Assembly: GCA_045599005.1 (NCBI GenBank)
Contig: JAZRVF010000015.1
Location: forward strand, 1 to 64,000
Origin: Treponema_I sp045599005
GTDB lineage: Bacteria > Spirochaetota > Spirochaetia > Treponematales > Treponemataceae
DNA: 64,000 nucleotides
Reading direction: 5' to 3'
The translations under genes and the position numbers were made by a program. This document shows, piece by piece, positions 9,420-18,753 of the stretch (the stretch's first letter is position 1; every line of letters starts with the position of its first letter). Below the pieces are notes generated by a model. That model had not been told where the DNA came from. It was given only the letters and a program-made list of their open reading frames with translations, and searched no databases.

Positions 9420-12153
9420 TTTGAGCGGCACATGGAAAGTGTGCCTTGAAGACGGAAGCACATACAGCGCTTCTGTGCCCGGAACTCTGGAACTTTCAGG
9501 CATCGGTAAACCGGATCTGAGAGCTGAGAAATGGCATCCAGACGCAGCGATTCCGGATCCTGCAACTCTGCCTGCACCGAAAGAAGGCGAAAAACTTCCT
9601 CCTATTACAACCAGGCTTACAAGAAGCGCAATCTACACGGGCCGGGCAGTCTGGAGCAGGACTTTTGAACTTCCCGCCGGACGTGACAAAGAATCGCGGT
9701 TTTTCCTACACATTGAACGCAGCAGAAAACTGGAGGTGCGCATCAACGGGCAGAAAGCAGAACCGCTGAACTGCAACACTCTGTCCGCCCCCACAGTCTA
9801 TGAGATCACATCTTTTGCATCTTCAGGATCCGGCATAAAAGAATATGAACTGGAAATTTCTGTGGACAACAGTTATTCCGGCTGGCCCGCAGAATCAATC
9901 ATCTGCTCTTCGGCTGCCACAAACGAAACCCAGACAAACTGGAACGGTCTTCTGGGCGAAATATTTATAGAAGAAAAGCCATCAACTTTTATCCAGGACA
10001 TAAAGTTTTTCCCGGAGGACAGCAGCTGTTCCGCCGTCCGTGCTGTCGTAACCGTAAACGCAGCAGAACAATGTGAAGCCGAAGTAAAAGTTGAGGCTCC
10101 TGTTTTCGCAGAAGGTCCCTTGTCCAAGAAAGCAGCACTTTCCGCCGGGCAGAGCAGCCTTGTCTTTGAATCAGTTCCCGTCAGACAGGACTCAGTTCCT
10201 TTGTGGGACGAATACAAGCCTTCCCTTTTTGACGTGACCGGAACTCTTTTCTGCGGCGGTAAAGCACCGGTTCATACAGCATCAGTGCGGACAGGTCTCC
10301 GGAGTTTCTACGCTGAGAAGGGTCTTCTCATGCTGAACAGCCATCCCTTTTTTGTACGCGGAGAGGCAAACTGCGCCGCATTCCCACAGACAGGGCATCT
10401 TCCCTGCGACAAGGAATCCTGGAAGAAGATTCTGGCGACATACCGCTCCTACGGTTTCAACATGATCCGCTTCCACAGCCACTGCCCGCCTGAAGCAGCT
10501 TTCGCCGCCGCAGACGAAGCAGGAATGCTGCTCCAGCCTGAACTTTCAAACTGGGATCCAAGAACTGCTTTCTCAACACCTGAGGCCAAAGAATATTACG
10601 CAAAGGAAATTAAGGAGATTCAGTCCGCTTATGCAGATCACCCTTCTTTTGTAATGCTAAGTTTCGGCAATGAACTCCAGTATGCAGAAAAGGATGCGGA
10701 TTTTGTCCGCCAGCTTGTTGAGAATGCCATAAAAACTGATCCTTCACGGCTTTACTCTGCCGGTTCCAACAACTTTTACGGTGCAAATGGCTGGGACGGA
10801 TTCAGCCAGTTCTACACCTGCGCAAAATTTGACACACATCTTCTGCGGGGAACCTCCGCCGGAATGCACGGACACATCAACTGCAGCGAGACCTTCGGTC
10901 AGAACTATGACCAGGCTATGACAGAACTGCGCAAAGTCTGCCCGGTTCCAGTCTTCACCTTTGAGACCGGCCAATATGAAGTGCTCCCGGATTTTGACCA
11001 GCTGGAGAAATACACAGGCATCACACGGGCAAACAACCTGAATGAAGTGAGAAAACAGGTTGAGGAACGTGGATTCATGCCGCAATGGAAAGACCGTGTC
11101 GCTGCTTCGGGGGAACTTTCACTTCTGTCTTACCGTGAAGAATTTGAGGCCGCACTCCGGACAAAAGGTCTTTCTGGTGTCTCCTTCCTGAGTCTGCAGG
11201 ATTTTCCAGGTCAGGGAACTGCTCTTGTTGGAATGCTTGATGCCCACCTTGATCCGAAACCATTTGATTTTGCACGCCCTGAAAGATTTGCGGAATTTTT
11301 CAGACAGGAACTTCCTCTTGCAGTGTTCAAAAATCATGTGAATACCTGTGGAACAGTTTTTGAGACAGAAATCCACATGGCAAACTACGGCTCCGAAAAA
11401 CTCAAAGGCGTTGTTTCAGTTTCTTTAGGCGGACGTACTCAGTACATTGCTGAACATGTTTCCCCGGCCGGACAGACTTCACTTCTTGCAAAAATTCCTC
11501 TGGTTCAGGAAGAACCGGGAGAATCGGAACTCAGGATAAGTTTCCTGGACAGCGACAGAGGGCAGACCTTTGAAAACACATACAGACTCTGGTTTTTCAA
11601 AAAGAAAACTGATTTTTCCAGATCTGAATACAGCCGCACAGCCTTTGCTGACAGTCTTGAACAGGCTCTGGAACTGACTGAGCAGGGCCGGACTGTATTC
11701 TACGAGCCTTCTCCTGAAGACATCCTGAAGGGAATGGGCACCCATTTCACCACAGATTTCTGGTCCGTGGGTACATTTCCTCATCAGGAAGGCTACATGG
11801 GACTTCTGTGCGATCCACAGAATCCGCTTCTCAGAAAATTTCCTACGGAAAATCACTCTGACTGGCAATGGCACAACCTGACAGAAACCCGGGCAGTGCA
11901 GATTCCTTTCGGTTCAGCAGCGGAAATCACCGCACTGGACTGCTATGCAAGACTCCGGAACTGCGCACTGCTTTTCTCCAGCAGACTGCGCAAAGGGACT
12001 CTTGTGGTAAGTTCAATGCAGCTTCAGAAAAAACAGGCGGATCATCCGGAATGCCGACTTCTTCTGGAATCGATTCTTGACTGCCTTGAATCAGGGGAAT
12101 TCCGCTGTTCCCAGAGCATTTCAGAGGAAAATCTGAGTGAAATTCTCAGATAA
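9403..12153 (+). CDS. Glycoside hydrolase family 2 protein
   Basis: A cytoplasmic glycosidase-like protein of 916 residues with no signal peptide. It shows an N-terminal jelly-roll sugar-binding domain (about 5-190), an Ig-like domain (about 195-290), a TIM barrel (about 300-640) and a C-terminal beta-rich region. The acid/base Glu is at about 424 in SFGNELQ, and the nucleophile is probably Glu about 521 in TFETGQY, the usual spacing for GH2. Substrate specificity (beta-galactoside, beta-mannoside or other) cannot be assigned. The ATG at 9403 lies inside the 3' end of the DUF5107/TPR gene; the longer frame from 9304 lies wholly within that gene and was not used. Confidence 0.8.
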   Translation: MQQKTDLSGTWKVCLEDGSTYSASVPGTLELSGIGKPDLRAEKWHPDAAIPDPATLPAPKEGEKLPPITTRLTRSAIYTGRAVWSRTFELPAGRDKESRFFLHIERSRKLEVRINGQKAEPLNCNTLSAPTVYEITSFASSGSGIKEYELEISVDNSYSGWPAESIICSSAATNETQTNWNGLLGEIFIEEKPSTFIQDIKFFPEDSSCSAVRAVVTVNAAEQCEAEVKVEAPVFAEGPLSKKAALSAGQSSLVFESVPVRQDSVPLWDEYKPSLFDVTGTLFCGGKAPVHTASVRTGLRSFYAEKGLLMLNSHPFFVRGEANCAAFPQTGHLPCDKESWKKILATYRSYGFNMIRFHSHCPPEAAFAAADEAGMLLQPELSNWDPRTAFSTPEAKEYYAKEIKEIQSAYADHPSFVMLSFGNELQYAEKDADFVRQLVENAIKTDPSRLYSAGSNNFYGANGWDGFSQFYTCAKFDTHLLRGTSAGMHGHINCSETFGQNYDQAMTELRKVCPVPVFTFETGQYEVLPDFDQLEKYTGITRANNLNEVRKQVEERGFMPQWKDRVAASGELSLLSYREEFEAALRTKGLSGVSFLSLQDFPGQGTALVGMLDAHLDPKPFDFARPERFAEFFRQELPLAVFKNHVNTCGTVFETEIHMANYGSEKLKGVVSVSLGGRTQYIAEHVSPAGQTSLLAKIPLVQEEPGESELRISFLDSDRGQTFENTYRLWFFKKKTDFSRSEYSRTAFADSLEQALELTEQGRTVFYEPSPEDILKGMGTHFTTDFWSVGTFPHQEGYMGLLCDPQNPLLRKFPTENHSDWQWHNLTETRAVQIPFGSAAEITALDCYARLRNCALLFSSRLRKGTLVVSSMQLQKKQADHPECRLLLESILDCLESGEFRCSQSISEENLSEILR

Positions 12154-12172
12154 AGTAAGTAGATTTCCTGAT

Positions 12173-12200
12173 TTTACATAGGGAACTTAAATGCTAACAT
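12173..12200 (+). promoter_or_regulatory. Predicted sigma70-type promoter of the GH43 gene
   Basis: TTTACA (12173-12178), a 16-base spacer and TAACAT (12195-12200), followed by a strong ribosome-binding site AGGAAGGG (12207-12214) and ATG at 12219. It indicates that the GH43 gene can be expressed independently of the GH2 gene 65 bases upstream. Confidence 0.5.
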
Positions 12201-12218
12201 TGAAGTAGGAAGGGAAAA

Positions 12219-13190
12219 ATGAGTAGTTCTATTGAGAAAAAGCCTCTTGTAACACACATTTACACAGCAGATCCATCTGCCCGTGTGTTCAACGGCGTGT
12301 TATACATTTATCCGTCACACGACAAAGACCTGGATGTAGAATCCAATGACAACGGTGACCAGTATCAGATGGAAGACTATCATGTCTTCAAGATGGAAAG
12401 TCTGGACAGACTTCCCACTGACAGCGGAATGGTTCTTCACGAAAAAGAAGTCCCGTGGGTAAGCACTCAGATGTGGGCTCCTGACTGTGTTGAAAAGAAC
12501 GGCAAGTACTATCTTTTCTTCCCGGCACGTGACAAAGACCATAAATTCCGCCTTGGTGTCGCAATAAGTGACACTCCTGACGGTAAATTTGTTCCTCAGC
12601 CGGAGCCTATCAAAGGCAGTTACAGTATCGACCCATGTCTTCTTCAGGATGATGACGGTACAGATTATGTTGCATTCGGCGGTCTGTGGGGCGGTCAGCT
12701 GGAAAAATACCGCAACCATGTATTCAGCGAAGAAAATGGAGAACCTGCAGACAACGAACCTGCAGTCTGTCCAAAAATCGCACGTCTTACACCGGACATG
12801 CTGGAATTTGCTGAGACACCCCGTGACATTGTGATTGTGGACAAAGATGGAACACCGATCAAAGCCGGTGACCATGAACGCCGTTATTTTGAAGATCCCT
12901 GGATGTTCAAGAAAGACGGAAAGTATTATTTCACCTATTCAACCGGTGACACACACCTTTTGAACTGGTCAGTCTCAGACAATGTTTACGGACCTTACAC
13001 ATATGGTGGCGTCATTCTTACACCGGTTCTCGGTTGGACAACACACCACTCCATCCTTGAGTATAACGGAACATGGTATCTTTTCTACCACGACTGCGAA
13101 CTCTCCGGTGGAATCAACCAGAAACGCAATATCAAGTTCATGACATTGCCTTTTGATGAAAACGGAAACATCATTACACAGAATCCCTGA
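12219..13190 (+). CDS. GH43 glycosidase, beta-xylosidase-like (subfamily 1 type)
   Basis: Five-bladed beta-propeller hydrolase of 323 residues, with no signal peptide, so probably acting on imported xylo-oligosaccharides. The GH43 triad is visible: Asp18 (YTADPSA) as base, Asp138 (SIDPCLL) as pKa modulator and Glu225 (YFEDPW) as acid. The stretches NDNGDQYQMEDYHV and FGGLWGGQ are typical of GH43_1 beta-xylosidases. AGGAAGGG lies just before the ATG. A strong bidirectional terminator follows at 13213-13259, ending this carbohydrate block. Subfamily assignment comes from remembered sequence similarity. Confidence 0.87.
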   Translation: MSSSIEKKPLVTHIYTADPSARVFNGVLYIYPSHDKDLDVESNDNGDQYQMEDYHVFKMESLDRLPTDSGMVLHEKEVPWVSTQMWAPDCVEKNGKYYLFFPARDKDHKFRLGVAISDTPDGKFVPQPEPIKGSYSIDPCLLQDDDGTDYVAFGGLWGGQLEKYRNHVFSEENGEPADNEPAVCPKIARLTPDMLEFAETPRDIVIVDKDGTPIKAGDHERRYFEDPWMFKKDGKYYFTYSTGDTHLLNWSVSDNVYGPYTYGGVILTPVLGWTTHHSILEYNGTWYLFYHDCELSGGINQKRNIKFMTLPFDENGNIITQNP

Positions 13191-13212
13191 TCCGGTTTCT
13201 GCCTAATACTTC

Positions 13213-13259
13213 AAAAAAAAGCGTATCAGAAGTTCTTCACTTTTGATACGCTTTTTTTT
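13213..13259. terminator. Bidirectional Rho-independent terminator
   Basis: A-tract plus GCGTATCA (to 13228) pairs with TGATACGC plus T-tract (13244-13259) around a 15-base loop. The A and T runs on both sides allow termination of the GH43 gene from the left and of argC from the right. Confidence 0.9.
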
Positions 13260-13309
13260 ACGGGAAAAACCCGTAACGATCTGGCAGTATATCCCTGACT
13301 GCCATTTTT

Positions 13310-14275
13310 CTACAAAACAAGCCCTGTTGTCTCGTCAATTCCCATCATGATGTTGAGACACTGGACCGCAGCACCGGAAGCACCTTTTCCCAGGTTGTCA
13401 AAACGTGTCGTAACCACAATACGGTCGTCATTTCCGTACACAATCACTTCCATTGAACAGCGGCCTGACATTGTATTTGCAGCGATAAAAGGCTCGTCAA
13501 GGTAACCTTCGCCCATAAAAGGAACAACTTTCACCATTGAGCGACCTTTATAGTTTGCCGGATCATAATGCTCTGCAAAAACTTCCCATACATTCTCAGC
13601 AGACATCTTTTTCTTAAGAAGTCGGCCTGTCAGAGAAACAGTGACAGTCATTCCTGAGAAATAATCACAGACATAAGGATTGAAAATCGGTTCGTAATCA
13701 AGGCCGCAGACCTGCTTCATCTCGGGAAGGTGCTTGTGAGCCTGTGTCAAAGCATACTGCCTGGGAGAATCCAGTGCCGCAGGACGGGAATCGCTTTCAT
13801 AAAGTGCGATGGCTTTTTTTCCGGCGCCGCTGTACCCTGAAACCGCATGGATAACGACAGGGTAATCCGCACCGATCACACCGTGTTTTACAAGAGGATA
13901 GCCGATTGCAGCGAAACCGCTTGCATAACATCCGGGAACAGCCACCCGTGAAGAAGTTTCGATTCTGCTTCTGAATGACTGGTCCAGTTCAGGAAAGCCA
14001 TAGGCCCAATCCGGGTTTGTGCGGTGGGCTGTTGAAGCATCAAGAATGCGTGTGGCCGGATTAGTGCAAAGAGATGCGGAAACACGGGAAGCATCATCGG
14101 GAAGACAGAGAATGGTAAAATCAGATGCATTGATCAGTTTTTGTCTTTCTGACTCATCTTTTCTTTTATCTTCTGCAATGGGCAGAATCTCTATATCCGA
14201 GCGGTTCTCAAATCGCTCAAGAATCTTAAGGCCTGTTGTGCCCTCTTTTCCATCAATAAAAATCTTGTAACTCAT
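13310..14275 (-). CDS. argC: N-acetyl-gamma-glutamyl-phosphate reductase, short (type 2) form
   Basis: Third enzyme of arginine biosynthesis: NADPH-dependent reduction of N-acetyl-glutamyl phosphate to the semialdehyde. The protein has 321 residues, the length of the short ArgC class. The catalytic Cys lies in VPGCYASG, and the N-terminal Rossmann start reads IFIDGKEGTTG. The start at 14275 (MSYKIF) is supported by a TATATT box 6 bases upstream, so the mRNA is predicted to be leaderless; the longer frame from 14311 would begin upstream of that box. No other arg gene is in the window. It is divergent from the GH130 gene. Confidence 0.9.
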   Translation of the reverse strand: MSYKIFIDGKEGTTGLKILERFENRSDIEILPIAEDKRKDESERQKLINASDFTILCLPDDASRVSASLCTNPATRILDASTAHRTNPDWAYGFPELDQSFRSRIETSSRVAVPGCYASGFAAIGYPLVKHGVIGADYPVVIHAVSGYSGAGKKAIALYESDSRPAALDSPRQYALTQAHKHLPEMKQVCGLDYEPIFNPYVCDYFSGMTVTVSLTGRLLKKKMSAENVWEVFAEHYDPANYKGRSMVKVVPFMGEGYLDEPFIAANTMSGRCSMEVIVYGNDDRIVVTTRFDNLGKGASGAAVQCLNIMMGIDETTGLVL

Positions 14276-14281
14276 AAAATC

Positions 14282-14310
14282 AATATAACGTAAGGGAAAA
14301 AAAATTGCCA
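14282..14310 (-). promoter_or_regulatory. Promoter of argC, leaderless type
   Basis: On the minus strand TATATT (14287-14282) ends 6 bases before the ATG at 14275. A weak -35 (TGGCAA, 14310-14305) lies 17 bases further upstream. It lies back to back with the GH130 promoter, which starts at 14311. Confidence 0.5.
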
Positions 14311-14339
14311 TTGATAAAAATCAAAAATACGTTTATTAT
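14311..14339 (+). promoter_or_regulatory. Predicted sigma70-type promoter of the GH130 gene
   Basis: TTGATA (14311-14316), a 17-base spacer and TATTAT (14334-14339). The predicted +1 near 14346 falls inside the inverted repeat at 14343-14365, so the gene is probably repressed by a protein bound there. Confidence 0.65.
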
Positions 14340-14342
14340 ATA

Positions 14343-14365
14343 GTTAGTTGATTATTTCAACTAAC
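14343..14365. promoter_or_regulatory. Putative operator (9-5-9 perfect inverted repeat) before the GH130 gene
   Basis: GTTAGTTGA (14343-14351) and TCAACTAAC (14357-14365) are perfect inverted copies separated by 5 bases, placed over the predicted transcription start. The size and position are typical of a repressor operator for a sugar-utilisation gene. The regulator is not encoded in the window and I did not find a second copy of this site. Confidence 0.6.
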
Positions 14366-14392
14366 ACTTTCAGACAAGGCACAGGAGTCTTT

Positions 14393-15562
14393 ATGATTCA
14401 TCCACAGTATTATGTTGAGCAGAAAAAACTGAATGCTCTGATTGCACGCAAAAACAATGTTGACACAAGTTTTTACAACGGAATTTATGACCGCTACGAA
14501 AATCCGGTTCTTACACGTGATCATGTTCCTGTAATCTGGAAATACGACATCAATGCCGACACAAATCCTTATTTCATGGAAAGAATCGGTGTGAACGCTG
14601 TATTTAACGCCGGAGCAATTGAACTGAACGGGAAATTCTATATTGTTGCCCGTGTTGAAGGCGCTGACCGAAAATCTTTTTTTGCTGTGGCAGAAAGTGA
14701 CAGCCCCACTGAGGGATTCAAATTCTGGGACTACCCAATTCTTCTTGAGGACACCTGTCCCGAAGAGACAAACGTTTATGACATGCGCCTTACAAAGCAT
14801 GAGGACGGATGGATTTATGGAGTTTTCTGCTCAGAGAGCAAGGATACATCTTCCAATGATCTTTCTGCAGCTGTTGCCGCCGCAGGTATTGTACGCACAA
14901 AAGATCTTAAGACATGGGAACGTCTGCCTAACCTGAAGACACTCAATTCACCCCAGCAGCGCAATGTTGTGCTTCATCCTGAGTTTGTCAACGGAAAATA
15001 TGCTTTCTACACACGCCCCATGGATGATTTTATTGAGACAGGTTCAGGCGGCGGAATCGGATTCGGTCTCTGTGATGACATCACCAACCCGGTTGTAGGA
15101 GAGGAAATCATCACAAGCAGCCGTAAATACCATACCATCACCGAATCAAAAAACGGTGCAGGCGCAGTGCCGATCAGAACTGAAAAAGGATGGATCCACA
15201 TTGCCCATGGTGTGCGCAACACAGCAGCCGGACTCCGTTATGTGATCTACGCTTTTGCCACAGACCTGAATGATCCCTCAAAAGTGATCGCGGAACCGAA
15301 CGGCCTTCTTATCGGACCCCGCGGATGGGAACGCTGCGGTGACGTTTCAAACGTTGTTTTCACAAACGGTGCCATCGCACGTGACAATGGGGACGTTTAC
15401 ATTTACTACGCCGCCAGTGACACACGCCTTCATGTGGCAAAAACAACAAAAGAAAAACTGATTGATTACGTTTTCAATACACCGGCAGATCCGCTCCGCA
15501 GCGTTGACTGTGTAAAACAGCGCTGCGACCTGATCCGCAAGAATCTGGAACTGTTCAATTAA
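14393..15562 (+). CDS. GH130 phosphorylase, 4-O-beta-mannosyl-glucose phosphorylase type
   Basis: Cytoplasmic phosphorylase of 389 residues. It very likely converts beta-1,4-mannosyl-glucose plus phosphate to mannose-1-phosphate and glucose, the last step of the mannobiose epimerase/phosphorylase route for beta-mannan. The match to GH130_1 enzymes is extensive: RVEGADRKSFFAVAES, the catalytic Asp130 in TNVYDMRL, HPEFVNGKYAFYTRP and SGGGIG. The start at 14393 has CAGGAG 5 bases upstream; the longer frame from 14348 would begin inside the putative operator. No epimerase or mannan transporter is in the window. It ends tail to tail with mutS, 13 bases apart. Confidence 0.9.
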   Translation: MIHPQYYVEQKKLNALIARKNNVDTSFYNGIYDRYENPVLTRDHVPVIWKYDINADTNPYFMERIGVNAVFNAGAIELNGKFYIVARVEGADRKSFFAVAESDSPTEGFKFWDYPILLEDTCPEETNVYDMRLTKHEDGWIYGVFCSESKDTSSNDLSAAVAAAGIVRTKDLKTWERLPNLKTLNSPQQRNVVLHPEFVNGKYAFYTRPMDDFIETGSGGGIGFGLCDDITNPVVGEEIITSSRKYHTITESKNGAGAVPIRTEKGWIHIAHGVRNTAAGLRYVIYAFATDLNDPSKVIAEPNGLLIGPRGWERCGDVSNVVFTNGAIARDNGDVYIYYAASDTRLHVAKTTKEKLIDYVFNTPADPLRSVDCVKQRCDLIRKNLELFN

Positions 15563-15575
15563 TTCCGTATTTTTT

Positions 15576-18188
15576 TCAGCGCCCGGAAAGATTTTTCTTC
15601 CACCGGGCCAGCATCTGAAGCGCATCCATCGGTGTGATTGAATTCACATCGGTGGAAAGGATTTCATCGATGACCAGCTCTTCGTCAGAGAAAAGACCGT
15701 TGAAAGAAAGACTGTTCTTCTGCTGAGCCTGGTTCTGTCCAGGCTGTGGCGGGGGAGCAACAACTGCTTCTGGAAGCGAAGCGAAACCTTTGTTTTCCTG
15801 CAGTCCCGCAAGAATCTCCTCCGCACGGGCGATGACACTTCCGGGAATTCCTGCAAGCCTGGCCACATGGATTCCGTAAGAATTCTGAGTCGACCCTTCT
15901 TTTATGCGTTTGACAAAAACAATGTGCCCGTCCTGCTCAATCACTTCAAGACAGAGCATCATGATCTGCGGATGCACAAGCCGTGTCAATTCATGATAAT
16001 GAGTTGCAAACAGTGTCTTGCAGGTAAGAGTGTTCAGAAGATACTCAGCAACTGCCCAGGCGATGGAAAGTCCGTCCTCTGTGGAAGTCCCCCGCCCTAT
16101 CTCATCCATGATCACAAGACTGTTTCTTGTGGCAGAACGGAGGATCCTTGCAGATTCAGTCATCTCCACAAGGAATGTGGACTCGCCTCTTGCAAGATTG
16201 TCGGAAGCGCCCACACGGCAGAAAATTTTATCAACAATACCGATGTGGGCCTTCTGGGCGGGCACAAAGGAACCGGTCTGGGCAAGCAGGGTTATAAGGG
16301 CATTCTGACGCAGGTATGTGCTTTTTCCGGCCATGTTCGGACCTGTTATAAGAGCAAAGCGCCGGTCAGTAAGATTTGTATCATTGGGAACAAATGCGCC
16401 CGCCGCACTGTTGAACTCTACAACAGGATGACGTCCCTGAGTTATTTCCATCACACCGGAATCATCAATCTGGGGACAGACCCAGTTCTGCGTAAGGGCA
16501 ACATGGGCAAGAGAACAGGAAACATCAATCACAGCGATTTCTTCCGCAACCTGCAGCAGGTAGGAAGTTTTTTCAGCAATGGAACGCCGGAGTTCAATAA
16601 AAAGCTGTTTTTCCAGTTCCACAATCTGTTCACTGGCACCAAGAAGATCGCTCTCAAGCTTACGGAGCCGCTCCGTCGTGTAACGGTCTCCGTTCGTCAT
16701 TGAGCGGCGCATGATGAAATGTTCCGGAACCATTGAAAGTTTGCCCTTTGAAACCTCAAGATAATAACCGAAGTTTCTGGTGAACTTTGCCCGTAAGTTC
16801 GGGATTCCAGTCTTTTCCCTTTCCTCCGCAACATAATCCTCAAGAACCGAAGAAAAGTTCTGCTGAAGGTCCCGCAGCCTGTCAAGTTCCTGTGACCAGC
16901 CGCTCCGGATCATTCCACCTTCGGCAATAACAGTTGAAGGATCATCCAGCAGAGCGCGACTGATCGCAGACACCATGTCTTCCGCAATATCAGTCCCGCA
17001 GTAAGTATCAAAACCAAGCTGCTCCGTAACCCGGCGCACAGAAAGCCAGGCATTAAGACTTGTCCCCAGAGCCTGAACTTCCTTAGCATGGGCTCTTTCC
17101 ATGGCAATTTTGGAAGCAAGGCGCTGCACGTCAAGAATTTTTCCAAGAACCGCCTTGATCTGGGTAAGTTCATTGCGGTGGTTAACAAAAACGGAAACCT
17201 GTTCCTGACGGTGAAGAATAGTTTTTATGTCAGTAAGAGGATTTGTAAGCCGGAAACGGAGAAGTCTGCTCCCCATGGCAGTCTCTGTGAAACTGACAGT
17301 TTCCAGAAGCGAATACTTTGTGGAACCGTCCTGAAGATTGGCAACAATTTCCAGATTTCGCCGGGAACTGTCATCAATCGTGACAAACTCACTTTCTTTA
17401 ACAAGCTGGAGATCTGTAAACTGAGGAAGCACCGCATTCTGATTGTCAGCATTTGCAGTTCTTGCAAGGTAATCAATAAGGTAACCGGCGACAGTCACTT
17501 CTGGAGATTGTGCTGTCAGAGAAAAAGAGCTGAGGTTTACAGTCTGAAACTGATCCAGTAAGCGCTTGTAACAGATCTCAGGAGAAAAATGCCAGTCCTG
17601 CTCCCATGTGATTGCGATCCCGGAGAACTGGGAGAGAACGGCCGAAATTACCGGATTACCTTCAAGTTTCTGCGAAATAATGATTTCACGGGGATTTGTC
17701 CGTCCAAGAATTTCAGCAAGCCGGTCGGCTGTCTGGGATTCCGGCCAGCTCAAAGCATAAAAGGCACCGGTCGAGACATCGGCATAGGCAAGAGTAATAA
17801 CACCGCCCTTGATGTAATTCAAAGCGGCAAGATAGTTATTCTTTGTCTGGTCCAGGTACTCATCATCCAATGCGTTACCCGGCGTGATCACTTCGATCAC
17901 TTTCCGTTCCGCAAGACCTTTTCCCGTGGGCAATGTAATCTGCTCACAGATGGCGATCTTTTTCCCAAGGCGCAGAAGACGCCCTATATAAATCTTGGAA
18001 GCATGATGAGGAATACCGCACATGGGGCGGTCTCCCCTATGAGTAAGTGTCAGATTCAAAAGACGGGAAACTTCTACTGCGTCCTCATTGAACATCTCAT
18101 AAAAGTCACCCAGCCGGAAGAAAAGAACTTCGTTTCTGTGTTGAGCCTTGATGGAGTCATACTGCTCCATCAATGGAGTTTCTGCCAT
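15576..18188 (-). CDS. mutS: DNA mismatch repair ATPase MutS
   Basis: Mismatch-recognition protein of 870 residues, full length for MutS1. The mismatch-reading Phe-x-Glu is in LGDFYEMF near residue 29. Walker A TGPNMAGKST lies around residue 615, and the DEIGRGTSTEDG Walker B/signature follows. It starts 4 bases after the ompH stop codon and is the last gene of the tamB-bamA-ompH-mutS operon, so mismatch repair is probably co-transcribed with outer-membrane assembly factors. There is no strong Shine-Dalgarno before its ATG, which fits translational coupling. No mutL is nearby. Confidence 0.97.
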   Translation of the reverse strand: MAETPLMEQYDSIKAQHRNEVLFFRLGDFYEMFNEDAVEVSRLLNLTLTHRGDRPMCGIPHHASKIYIGRLLRLGKKIAICEQITLPTGKGLAERKVIEVITPGNALDDEYLDQTKNNYLAALNYIKGGVITLAYADVSTGAFYALSWPESQTADRLAEILGRTNPREIIISQKLEGNPVISAVLSQFSGIAITWEQDWHFSPEICYKRLLDQFQTVNLSSFSLTAQSPEVTVAGYLIDYLARTANADNQNAVLPQFTDLQLVKESEFVTIDDSSRRNLEIVANLQDGSTKYSLLETVSFTETAMGSRLLRFRLTNPLTDIKTILHRQEQVSVFVNHRNELTQIKAVLGKILDVQRLASKIAMERAHAKEVQALGTSLNAWLSVRRVTEQLGFDTYCGTDIAEDMVSAISRALLDDPSTVIAEGGMIRSGWSQELDRLRDLQQNFSSVLEDYVAEEREKTGIPNLRAKFTRNFGYYLEVSKGKLSMVPEHFIMRRSMTNGDRYTTERLRKLESDLLGASEQIVELEKQLFIELRRSIAEKTSYLLQVAEEIAVIDVSCSLAHVALTQNWVCPQIDDSGVMEITQGRHPVVEFNSAAGAFVPNDTNLTDRRFALITGPNMAGKSTYLRQNALITLLAQTGSFVPAQKAHIGIVDKIFCRVGASDNLARGESTFLVEMTESARILRSATRNSLVIMDEIGRGTSTEDGLSIAWAVAEYLLNTLTCKTLFATHYHELTRLVHPQIMMLCLEVIEQDGHIVFVKRIKEGSTQNSYGIHVARLAGIPGSVIARAEEILAGLQENKGFASLPEAVVAPPPQPGQNQAQQKNSLSFNGLFSDEELVIDEILSTDVNSITPMDALQMLARWKKNLSGR

Positions 18189-18192
18189 AAAA

Positions 18193-18720
18193 TCAGAAAG
18201 AACCTGTCAAAGCGTTGATAACATCAGTTGTAAGGTCAATCTGAGAACTGTACCACAGAACAGCATTTGCATTCTGAAGACTGAGCACAACAGAAACACC
18301 CTGACTTTCTGCTATTTTTCCGATTGCGGCATAGAGCTTTTTATAAAACTCATCATTGTCGATCATTTTTGCCCGGAGAGACTCCAGCTCCAGCTGTTTA
18401 CTGCGGGAATACTCTGTAAGATAATCTCTTTTCTTTGTGATCTCCGCCTGAACCTTAAGTTTGTTCACCTCATCACCGGATTTTTCATATGCAAGATATT
18501 TTGTATCAAGATTCTTGAGTTCCTGGGTAAGAGAATCGACTTCTGCCTGGAATTCAGCCTTTTTAGTCTCGTAGTTCTTTACCTGAGTTGCACTTCTGTA
18601 GAAAGTTGTGTAAACACGGCTTGTATCAACAACACCAACTTTCGTAATATCCTGCTGTGCAAAAACAGCAGAAATCCCGAAAACAATCATGAATGACAGA
18701 ACGAATGATATTTTTTTCAT
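18193..18720 (-). CDS. skp: OmpH/Skp family periplasmic chaperone
   Basis: 175-residue periplasmic protein that should hold unfolded outer-membrane proteins for the Bam machine. Residues 1-21 are a classical signal peptide ending in VFAQ. Residues about 50-135 form the charged coiled coil (FQAEVDSLTQEL, KKRDYLTEYS) of the Skp tentacles, and the first and last strands match the OmpH body. AGAGG lies 5 bases before the ATG. It sits 33 bases downstream of bamA and 4 bases before mutS. Confidence 0.9.
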   Translation of the reverse strand: MKKISFVLSFMIVFGISAVFAQQDITKVGVVDTSRVYTTFYRSATQVKNYETKKAEFQAEVDSLTQELKNLDTKYLAYEKSGDEVNKLKVQAEITKKRDYLTEYSRSKQLELESLRAKMIDNDEFYKKLYAAIGKIAESQGVSVVLSLQNANAVLWYSSQIDLTTDVINALTGSF

Positions 18721-18753
18721 TTAAACCTCTTCTTAATCTTTGCGAAATTAGAT

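Noticed and set aside
14348..14392. Extended N-terminus of the GH130 gene from 14348
   Set aside because: It would start inside the putative operator and at the predicted +1, while ATG 14393 has a proper ribosome-binding site and matches family length.
16697..18696. Long plus-strand frames opposite mutS and ompH (up to 209 codons)
   Set aside because: They are antisense shadows of well-supported genes and have no domain or start signal.
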